From positions 1 through 38,240 of the forward strand of contig JAJFHF010000054.1 of NCBI GenBank assembly GCA_021775775.1: a stretch of DNA of 38,240 bases, given 5' to 3'. Position numbers and translations under genes: made by a program. The stretch comes from Hyphomicrobiaceae bacterium. GTDB lineage: Bacteria > Pseudomonadota > Alphaproteobacteria > Rhizobiales > HXMU1428-3. The notes beneath the pieces were generated by a model. It worked only from the letters and a program-made list of their open reading frames with translations, was not told where the DNA came from and made no database searches. Position 1 is the first letter of the stretch; every line of letters begins with the position of its first letter. This document shows, in pieces, positions 30,704 through 38,240 of this stretch.

Positions 30704-31894
30704 TTATTCAATGATATTAGCAACAACACCTGAACCAACTGTGCGTCCACCTTCACGGATAGCAAAGCGCAGCTTTTCTTCCATCGCGATCGGCACAATC
30801 AATTCAACATTGATTTCAACATTATCACCTGGCATCACCATTTCAGTGCCCTCAGGCAAAGTCACAACACCGGTCACATCAGTTGTACGGAAATAGAACT
30901 GAGGACGATAATTAGTGAAAAATGGTGTATGACGTCCGCCTTCATCTTTCGTCAAGATATAAGCTTCAGCTTTAAATTTCGTGTGAGGCTTAATTGAACC
31001 AGGAGCACAAAGAACTTGGCCACGTTCAACTTCTTCACGTTTCGTACCACGAAGTAGCACACCAACATTATCGCCAGCTTCACCTTGATCAAGCAATTTG
31101 CGGAACATTTCAACACCAGTACAAGTGGTTGTTTGCGTATCTTTAATGCCCATGATTTCAATTTCATCACCAACATGAACGATACCGCGTTCAACCCGGC
31201 CTGTCACAACAGTACCGCGACCAGAAATTGAGAACACATCCTCAATTGGCATTAGGAAAGGCTGATCTTTAGGACGATCTGGTGTTGGGATATGATCATC
31301 AACAGCAGCCATCAATTCAAGAATAGCATCTTTACCAGTTTTTTCGTCTGTTTTTTCAATCGCTGCAAGGGCAGAACCCTTAACGATTGGAATCGCATCA
31401 CCATCAAAACCATATTCAGTTAGAAGCTCTCGAATTTCCATTTCAACAAGTTCAAGCAACTCTTCGTCGTCCACTTGATCAACTTTGTTCATGAAAACAA
31501 CAAGCGCTGGCACACCAACCTGGCGAGCAAGTAGAATATGTTCACGTGTTTGAGGCATAGGGCCATCAGCTGCAGACACAACCAAAATACCACCATCCAT
31601 TTGCGCGGCACCAGTGATCATGTTTTTAACATAGTCAGCGTGACCAGGACAATCAACGTGAGCATAGTGACGGTTCTCAGTTTCATATTCAACGTGCGCT
31701 GTTGAAATAGTGATACCACGTTCACGCTCTTCAGGAGCGTTATCGATATCAGCATAACTCTTAGCTTCGCCACCCATAGCTTCAGCAAGAACCATAGTAA
31801 TTGCGGCTGTAAGTGTTGTTTTACCATGGTCAACGTGACCGATGGTACCGATATTCACGTGAGGTTTATTACGCTCAAATTTTTCCTTGGCCAT
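30704..31894 (-). CDS. tuf: Elongation factor Tu
   Basis: [34 protein letters not shown]-terminal [11 protein letters not shown]. Confidence 0.99.
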   Translation of the reverse strand: MAKEKFERNKPHVNIGTIGHVDHGKTTLTAAITMVLAEAMGGEAKSYADIDNAPEERERGITISTAHVEYETENRHYAHVDCPGHADYVKNMITGAAQMDGGILVVSAADGPMPQTREHILLARQVGVPALVVFMNKVDQVDDEELLELVEMEIRELLTEYGFDGDAIPIVKGSALAAIEKTDEKTGKDAILELMAAVDDHIPTPDRPKDQPFLMPIEDVFSISGRGTVVTGRVERGIVHVGDEIEIMGIKDTQTTTCTGVEMFRKLLDQGEAGDNVGVLLRGTKREEVERGQVLCAPGSIKPHTKFKAEAYILTKDEGGRHTPFFTNYRPQFYFRTTDVTGVVTLPEGTEMVMPGDNVEINVELIVPIAMEEKLRFAIREGGRTVGSGVVANIIE

Positions 31895-31984
31895 CTTGGC
31901 TCTCCATCTATCAGTCTTTTGTGCTCTTTCAAAAACACGTTCTAATAAAAACTAAACTTAAAACTATTCGTTACACCCAAAGCT

Positions 31985-34060
31985 TTAAGCAAACTTAGCC
32001 TGAACTTCTTCAGCCACCGCTTGCGGCACTTGGGAGTAATGATCAAATTGCATCGTGAACTGAGCACGACCCTGGCTTTGCGAACGAAGTGTGTTCACAT
32101 AACCAAACATGTTAGCCAAAGGCACCATGGCATTCACAACAAGGGCATTACCTCGTTGCTCCTGGCCCTGAACCTGACCGCGGCGACTATTTAAGTCACC
32201 CATAATGCCGCCCACATATTCCTCAGGAGACACAACTTCAACCTTCATCATAGGCTCAAGCAATTTAGGACCAGCCTGACGAGCACCTTCACGGAAACCC
32301 GCACGGCCAGCAATCTCAAAAGCCATCACAGAACTATCCACATCATGGTAAGCACCATCATTCAGTGTCACTTTAACATCAAGCAGTGGGAAACCAGCAA
32401 GAATGCCAGTATCGATCACAGATTGAATGCCCTTTTGAACACCCGGGATATATTCTTTTGGCACGTTACCACCAACAACCTTGCTCACAAATTCAAAACC
32501 TGAATTTGGCTCACCAGGCTCAATGGTCATTTTGATCCGAGCAAACTGCCCAGAACCACCAGATTGTTTCTTATGCGTATAATCAACATCAGCTTCTTGT
32601 GTTAATGTCTCACGATAAGCCACTTGTGGTTGACCAATATTCGCCTCAACACCAAATTCACGCTTCATGCGATCAACAAGAATATCAAGGTGAAGCTCAC
32701 CCATACCCTTCAAAATGGTCTGACCAGATTCTTCATCACTAGAGACACGGAACGAAGGATCTTCTTGAGCCAAACGGTTCAACGCAACTCCTAGTTTTTC
32801 CTGGTCACCCTTAGATTTAGGCTCAATAGCAATCTCAATCACCGGATCAGGAAACTCCATCCGCTCCAAAATAACAGGAGAGGTAGGGATACAAAGCGTA
32901 TCACCAGTGGTCGTATCCTTTAGACCAGCGATCGCAACAATATCACCAGCATAGGCTTCTTTTATATCTTCGCGATCATTTGAGTGCATCAACAACATAC
33001 GGCCAATGCGCTCTTTTTTCTCTTTAACTGAATTCATCAACGTCATGCCAGATTCAACCTTGCCAGAATAAATACGGCAGAAAGTTAAAGACCCAACAAA
33101 CGGATCATTCATAATCTTAAAGGCAAGCATCGAAAGCGGCTCATCATCAGAAGCCACACGAACTGTGTCTTCTTCTGTTTTCACGTCAATACCCTTAATC
33201 GAAGGAATATCAATCGGTGACGGCAGATAATCAACAACCGCATCAAGCAAAGGCTGAACACCTTTATTCTTAAAAGCTGTGCCACAAAGAATTGGGTGAA
33301 AATCAATGTTAATTGTACCCTTACGGATCAATTCCATCATTTTCTCAACACTAGGCTCATTACCTTCAAGATAAGCTTCCATAGCCTCTTCATCAAGCTC
33401 AACAAGCGTCTCAATCATTTGCTCACGAAATTCAGCAGCCTTGTCAGCCAAGTCAGCAGGGATCTCTTCTTCATGGAAGCTAGCCCCTAGAGACTCTTCT
33501 TCCCAAACAATCGCCTTCATCTTAACCAGATCAATAACACCCAAGAAATCATTCTCTGCGCCAATTGGCAACTGGATCGGCAAAGTCTTCGCACCAAGGC
33601 GTGTCTTCACCATATCAACCGAATTGTAAAAATCCGCGCCGATCTTATCCATCTTATTCACAAAGATCATACGAGGCACATTATAACGCTCAGCCTGGCG
33701 CCATACAGTCTCGGTTTGAGGCTCAACGCCAGCGTTTGCATCAAGCAAAGCCACCGCGCCATCAAGTACCCGCAAAGACCGCTCAACCTCAATCGTGAAA
33801 TCCACGTGGCCAGGTGTATCAATAATGTTCAACCGCTTACCATTCCAAAAGCAAGTGGTCGCAGCAGACGTAATCGTAATTCCGCGCTCCTGTTCTTGCT
33901 CCATCCAATCCATGGTAGCAGCGCCATCATGCACTTCACCAATTTTATGGCTCTTACCAGTGTAATAAAGAACGCGCTCAGTTGTCGTCGTCTTACCCGC
34001 ATCAATATGCGCCATAATGCCGAAATTGCGATAGTCTTTAATGTCGTATTCGCGGGCCAT
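31985..34060 (-). CDS. fusA: Elongation factor G
   Basis: [26 protein letters not shown]. Confidence 0.99.
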   Translation of the reverse strand: MAREYDIKDYRNFGIMAHIDAGKTTTTERVLYYTGKSHKIGEVHDGAATMDWMEQEQERGITITSAATTCFWNGKRLNIIDTPGHVDFTIEVERSLRVLDGAVALLDANAGVEPQTETVWRQAERYNVPRMIFVNKMDKIGADFYNSVDMVKTRLGAKTLPIQLPIGAENDFLGVIDLVKMKAIVWEEESLGASFHEEEIPADLADKAAEFREQMIETLVELDEEAMEAYLEGNEPSVEKMMELIRKGTINIDFHPILCGTAFKNKGVQPLLDAVVDYLPSPIDIPSIKGIDVKTEEDTVRVASDDEPLSMLAFKIMNDPFVGSLTFCRIYSGKVESGMTLMNSVKEKKERIGRMLLMHSNDREDIKEAYAGDIVAIAGLKDTTTGDTLCIPTSPVILERMEFPDPVIEIAIEPKSKGDQEKLGVALNRLAQEDPSFRVSSDEESGQTILKGMGELHLDILVDRMKREFGVEANIGQPQVAYRETLTQEADVDYTHKKQSGGSGQFARIKMTIEPGEPNSGFEFVSKVVGGNVPKEYIPGVQKGIQSVIDTGILAGFPLLDVKVTLNDGAYHDVDSSVMAFEIAGRAGFREGARQAGPKLLEPMMKVEVVSPEEYVGGIMGDLNSRRGQVQGQEQRGNALVVNAMVPLANMFGYVNTLRSQSQGRAQFTMQFDHYSQVPQAVAEEVQAKFA

Positions 34061-34093
34061 AGGACCGATCCTTCAAATAATAAAATTCGTTTT

Positions 34094-34564
34094 CTACCAA
34101 CGATAGTGAGAGAAGGCACGGTTGGCTTCAGCCATCCGGTGCGTATCTTCACGCTTCTTAACGGCGCCGCCGCGATTGTTAGCCGCATCCATCAGCTCAC
34201 CAGACAAACGCTCAACCATCGTATTCTCATTGCGCCCACGAGCAGCAATGATCAACCAACGAATGGCCAATGCCTTCTTGCGTTCTGTGCGAACTTCAAC
34301 AGGCACCTGATAAGTTGCACCGCCAACACGGCGCGAGCGAACTTCAATCGCTGGACTAACATTCTCAAGCGCTTGATGAAAAAGTTCAACTGGATCAGTT
34401 TTCGCTTTATCTTCAATACGATCAAGGGCCCCATAGACAATACGCTCAGCAGCTGACTTTTTGCCGTCGCGCATAATGGAGTTCATAAATTTTGTCAAAA
34501 CAACATCCCCAAACTTTGGATCAGGAATGATATCTCGTTTTTCTGCTCTGTGGCGGCGTGACAT
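34094..34564 (-). CDS. rpsG: 30S ribosomal protein S7
   Basis: [28 protein letters not shown]. Confidence 0.99.
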   Translation of the reverse strand: MSRRHRAEKRDIIPDPKFGDVVLTKFMNSIMRDGKKSAAERIVYGALDRIEDKAKTDPVELFHQALENVSPAIEVRSRRVGGATYQVPVEVRTERKKALAIRWLIIAARGRNENTMVERLSGELMDAANNRGGAVKKREDTHRMAEANRAFSHYRW

Positions 34565-34607
34565 TCAAGCTCTCCCAGCCATTAATTCTACCAAAACCAA
34601 ACAAGCC

Positions 34608-34979
34608 CTACTTAGGACGCTTAGCACCATATTTCGAACGACGTTGTTTTCTATCCGCAACGCCCTGCGTATCAAGCACACCCCGAAGGATGTGATAACG
34701 AACACCTGGTAAATCTTTTACCCGGCCACCACGAATAAGAACAACAGAGTGCTCTTGAAGGTTGTGACCAACACCAGGAATGTAGCTCGTCACTTCAAAT
34801 CCGTTTGACAACCGCACCCGCGCCACTTTCCGCATCGCGGAGTTAGGCTTCTTAGGGGTTGTCGTATAAACCCGTGTACATACACCGCGCTTTTGAGGGC
34901 AAGCCTCCATCGCAGGCACTTTATTTCGTTTCACCTGCGGCTTGCGCGGCTTTCTAACTAACTGTTGTATTGTAGGCAT
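34608..34979 (-). CDS. rpsL: 30S ribosomal protein S12
   Basis: [30 protein letters not shown]; likely start 34979. Confidence 0.99.
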   Translation of the reverse strand: MPTIQQLVRKPRKPQVKRNKVPAMEACPQKRGVCTRVYTTTPKKPNSAMRKVARVRLSNGFEVTSYIPGVGHNLQEHSVVLIRGGRVKDLPGVRYHILRGVLDTQGVADRKQRRSKYGAKRPK

Positions 34980-35354
34980 TTGCCACATCCAATTCTATCA
35001 AAACCGCCTCCCGTTTGGGCCAACGACCTTCGTTTAAACTCAACCCTACCCCCAAATCCAAGAGAACAGAATCCAAGCCAATACCAAAAGAAAGCCGGAC
35101 CTCATTGGACAAACCCTATCAAATGCAGGAATGCCAAAGGCCCAACAATGAACATCAGAGGATCAACAAAAGGCATTAAGGCTAAAAGCTACCTGCCTGA
35201 GGGGATCATGGTCTCTCATGTAGTTTTTGGTTTCTAACAACAGTGTTTAAGCGTTTAATTACCACTCCATCTAAATAAAAATCATTTAAATGGGCAACGA
35301 GATTGTCCCGTTTGATAATATAAAATCACATACGACCTGTTGTGAGTTGGTCGG

Positions 35355-35383
35355 AACATATATAGGGTTTGCCTCTTCGTCAA
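35355..35383 (-). promoter_or_regulatory. Candidate sigma70-type promoter of the rpsL ribosomal array
   Basis: Minus strand TTGACG-17 bp-TATGTT, about 376 nt upstream of rpsL. Confidence 0.5.
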
Positions 35384-35478
35384 TAGCTAACGACATGTAA
35401 ATGTCATTTTTTTTAGTGTAATTTATTAATTACAGGTCAATCTCAAGCAAGCAAACCTTACACGGAACAATCAAAAAG

Positions 35479-36753
35479 ATGCCTCACATTAGTTTTTTAA
35501 CCTTTGGCACCCGCGGAGATGTCGAACCTTTCATGGCATTAGCGCATTATTTTCATGATTTAGGCTATCATATACGCTTTGCAGCCCCTATTGATTTTCA
35601 AAGCTGGGTCGAACAACAAGGCTTTGACTTTGCCCCAACGACCCTCACACCAATTCGAGAGATCGTTGAAAACCCCATCTTACAAGACTTAATGCATTTC
35701 AACGTTTTTAAAATAAGAAAAGCGATGGCCAGCTTACAAAACTTCACCCGCCAAACCATTGTCGAATCGATTCCCCATATTATTGACAAAACAGATTTAA
35801 TCATCGCCCATTGCGGATTGCCCATAGCCTGTGATGTAGCAGAACATACCAAAGCCCCCCTTATTTATATCAGCCCCATACCAGCGGTCGCGACCAAAAC
35901 AATCCCAACAGTCCCGCTCACCAAATCACTAGGCTTTTTAAACAAAGCAACCTATTTACCCATGAAATATGGACGATGTTTTACACCAGCTCTATACCGC
36001 GAAGCCCGAGAAATCATGGGCTTGCCTCCCGTTAGCCGGTTTCAAAAGTCTTTTTACTTAAATGGAGATCACGTCCCAATCCTCCACTGTTTTAGCCAGC
36101 ACATCTTACCAAGACCATATGACTGGCCCGATCACGCCTATATCACAGGCCCTCTCTTCCTAGACAAAGAGGCCGTAAATTGGAAACCAGAGCCTGATTT
36201 GGCCCGCTTTTTAGCAGCCGGCCCCCCCCCTGTTTATATAGGCTTCGGGAGCATGATAACCGGGCAAGCTGAAAATTTACTAGAAAGCATGCTGGCCACA
36301 GCCAAACAGACTGGGCAACGGATTTTACTGTCAAAAGGATGGGCAGAACTTAACCTGTCAGATCACCCTGACGATGAATTTTTATCAAACAATGTATTTA
36401 TGCTAGGAAATGTGCCTCATCATGCCCTCTTCCCGCTCGTCAAAGCGGTTGTTCATCATGGCGGGGCAGGCACTCTGGCTGCCGGCCTTCGTGCAGGCCG
36501 GCCCACACTTATTTGCCCCTTTGGCTTCGATCAACCCTGGTGGGGCGCACAAGTGGCACGCCAAAAACTTGGGCCCGCGCCGTTGCCCCAAAAGAAACTA
36601 ACCCAACAAACATTCACAACGGCCTTTAAAGATCTGATCAACAATCCCATTTATGCTCAAAATGCAAACCAACTGGCCAATGCAATGGCGCAAGAAGACG
36701 GTGTGAAAAATGCAGCCCAAACAATATTCAAACTATTTGGGCTGCAATCATAA
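35479..36753 (+). CDS. UDP-glycosyltransferase family (GT1) glycosyltransferase
   Basis: MPHISFLTFGTRGDVEPFMALA; C-terminal VHHGGAGTLAAGLRAGRPTLICPFGFDQPWWGAQV. Confidence 0.92.
   Translation: MPHISFLTFGTRGDVEPFMALAHYFHDLGYHIRFAAPIDFQSWVEQQGFDFAPTTLTPIREIVENPILQDLMHFNVFKIRKAMASLQNFTRQTIVESIPHIIDKTDLIIAHCGLPIACDVAEHTKAPLIYISPIPAVATKTIPTVPLTKSLGFLNKATYLPMKYGRCFTPALYREAREIMGLPPVSRFQKSFYLNGDHVPILHCFSQHILPRPYDWPDHAYITGPLFLDKEAVNWKPEPDLARFLAAGPPPVYIGFGSMITGQAENLLESMLATAKQTGQRILLSKGWAELNLSDHPDDEFLSNNVFMLGNVPHHALFPLVKAVVHHGGAGTLAAGLRAGRPTLICPFGFDQPWWGAQVARQKLGPAPLPQKKLTQQTFTTAFKDLINNPIYAQNANQLANAMAQEDGVKNAAQTIFKLFGLQS
36711..36746. terminator. Long inverted repeat at the 3' end of the glycosyltransferase gene
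   Basis: tgcagcccaaa-N14-tttgggctgca, perfect 11-bp arms, near the stop and before a convergent gene; no T tract. Confidence 0.4.
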
Positions 36754-36777
36754 ACACAAGAACGCTATGAGCGTGAA

Positions 36778-37374
36778 CTATTGGCGAAACATTTCTGTTT
36801 CAATAATGATATCAACCTTATCACTCACAGCGGGTGCAAATTTACCCAATCCAAAATCTGACCGCTTTACACTTGCTTTGGCTGAAAAGGCCGCGACATA
36901 GACATTCTTCATTTTGGGATTAAAAGCACCCATTGGATGCGGCTGGTCAATAATATAGGTTACATCTAAAGTGACCGGTTTGGTCTTCCCTTTGATGGTT
37001 AAATCACCAAGCACTTTAAATTTTTTATCCGTAATTTTTTTAACATTCGTGCTTTTAAACTTTAGCGTTGGATATTTGGAAACATCAAAAAAGTCTTTTC
37101 CCTGCAAATGAGAATCAAAAGTCTTGATACCTGAATCAATACTTTTAGCGACAATATTGACATCAATCAAACTCTTCTCAGGAGCCGCTTTATTCATTTT
37201 CACTATACCATTTAGCTTGTTAAATTGCCCATAAGCACGAGACATCCCCAAATGCTGATAAGAAAACAAAACCTCTGTATGGTTAGGGTCAAACTTATAA
37301 GTCTCAGCATCAGCCAAAACCACTTGCGTAGAAAACCCAAAAATAAGCGTGGCGATAGCAAATATTTTTTTCAT
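36778..37374 (-). CDS. Exported YceI family protein
   Basis: MKKIFAIATLIFGFSTQVVLA signal; YKFDPNHTEVLFSYQHLGMSRAYGQFNKLNG, LKFKSTNVKKI, FGLGKFAPAVSDKV; GGAG SD upstream of ATG at 37374. Confidence 0.9.
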   Translation of the reverse strand: MKKIFAIATLIFGFSTQVVLADAETYKFDPNHTEVLFSYQHLGMSRAYGQFNKLNGIVKMNKAAPEKSLIDVNIVAKSIDSGIKTFDSHLQGKDFFDVSKYPTLKFKSTNVKKITDKKFKVLGDLTIKGKTKPVTLDVTYIIDQPHPMGAFNPKMKNVYVAAFSAKASVKRSDFGLGKFAPAVSDKVDIIIETEMFRQ

Positions 37375-37452
37375 AAAAAAACTCCAATTCGATATGTTAC
37401 AGGTAAAGAAAAGAAAACCATTCAGCTTCACTATTGATCAAGTTCGTTATAA

Positions 37453-38240
37453 TTATTGCTCTTTTATGGCGGTCACATCAATTGTTAGTGATACCTCATC
37501 TAAAAGCGTATCAGTACTAGCCCATTCACCCTGGCCAATCCCATAAGCAGTTCGGCTAATTACGCCCTGCCCCTTGGCTGTTATGCGCCCAGTTGATGTT
37601 TTAATAATGGTGAGATCAACCGTTAAAGGCTTCGCGATATCTTTAATCACCAGCTGTCCTTTTAAGCGATAAAGATCTCCGCCAAGCTTTTCAAAGCCTT
37701 TCGCCCAAAAAACAGCCCTAGGGTGAGCGCTGGCATCAAACCAATCAGACGCCAGCAACGTTTGATCGATAAGTTGAGTGCCAAACGATAGTGATGCAAT
37801 ATCAATGATAACCTCAATGTTTGCTAACTCTGGCGCAAGAGGGTCAAACGTCAAAGCCTTCAATTGAAAGCTTTTAAAAACCCCGGTGGTCCCGGCCTCT
37901 TTTTGTGTCGCTGTAAATTCAAGTTTGCTGCTATCACGAACAATCTGCCATCCATCTTCAGACACACCGGCCCTATCAATAGCTTGCCCTTCATCACCAT
38001 CAGCCCTTTTAGGCACTGTCTGCTCACCATTTTGTATAAGAACTGGCGCGCCGTTAAACCACAGCGAATTCAGCGCAAACCCAACAGCCCCTAACAAGCT
38101 ACAAACAATTAAAACGATGTGGAATTTAGTTGGCTTCATGCGCTCTAACACATTGTCACGCCACAAAACACGATGCACAACAACCGCGCCGACATGCCCC
38201 AAAAGCAAAACAAACAACAAAATAGCGCCAATCTCATGCA
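37453..38240 (-). CDS. Cytochrome b561-YceI fusion protein, 5'-truncated by window edge
   Basis: Frame stays open to the edge: HEIGAILLFVLLLGHVGAVVVHRVLWRDNVLERM resembles the C-terminal heme-helix/tail of bacterial b561; then a YceI domain (SKLEFTATQKEAGTTGVFKSFQ...YGIGQGEWAS). Confidence 0.8.
   Translation of the reverse strand, partial: HEIGAILLFVLLLGHVGAVVVHRVLWRDNVLERMKPTKFHIVLIVCSLLGAVGFALNSLWFNGAPVLIQNGEQTVPKRADGDEGQAIDRAGVSEDGWQIVRDSSKLEFTATQKEAGTTGVFKSFQLKALTFDPLAPELANIEVIIDIASLSFGTQLIDQTLLASDWFDASAHPRAVFWAKGFEKLGGDLYRLKGQLVIKDIAKPLTVDLTIIKTSTGRITAKGQGVISRTAYGIGQGEWASTDTLLDEVSLTIDVTAIKEQ

Noticed and set aside
33716-34456. 246-aa plus-strand ORF antisense to fusA/rpsG
   Set aside because: Lies entirely over strongly conserved EF-G and S7 frames; composition is typical of an antisense shadow ORF.
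34965-35237. 90-aa plus-strand ORF in the rpsL leader region
   Set aside because: Low-complexity Pro/Lys-rich translation overlapping the rpsL start; no clear SD or family; more likely untranslated leader of the opposite strand.

Overview
Chromosomal window from an alphaproteobacterium (inferred from ATP12, RluC, CrcB, RarA and DegP-like genes lying next to the str-S10-spc-alpha ribosomal cluster). Almost every gene from 1404 to 34979 except the 15286-15765 SRPBCC gene is on the minus strand. Reading that strand, there is one long ribosomal array: rpsL-rpsG-fusA-tuf-rpsJ-rplCDWB-rpsS-rplV-rpsC-rplP-rpmC-rpsQ-rplNXE-rpsNH-rplFR-rpsE-rpmD-rplO-secY-adk-rpsMK-rpoA-rplQ. It is followed by degP-like, rarA, crcB, rluC, HAD, ATP12, pccB and pccA. 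Three insertions stand out in this otherwise conserved backbone: (i) a Tae4-like type VI amidase effector translationally coupled (ATGA overlap, strong SD) to a 74-aa two-TM protein, between rarA and crcB; (ii) an HscC-type Hsp70 plus a membrane J-like protein with a degenerate HPD motif, between pccB and pccA; (iii) a secreted SRPBCC protein in opposite orientation between degP and rplQ. Other points of interest are structured repeats between lipB and a small secreted HExxH protein, several hairpins in ribosomal-operon gaps (some with G.U pairs that only work in the sense RNA), a probable internal alpha-operon promoter, and a tandem YceI / cytochrome b561-YceI pair at the right edge. I saw no tRNA, rRNA, CRISPR array or transposase. 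All family calls are by eye from motifs; no database search was run.
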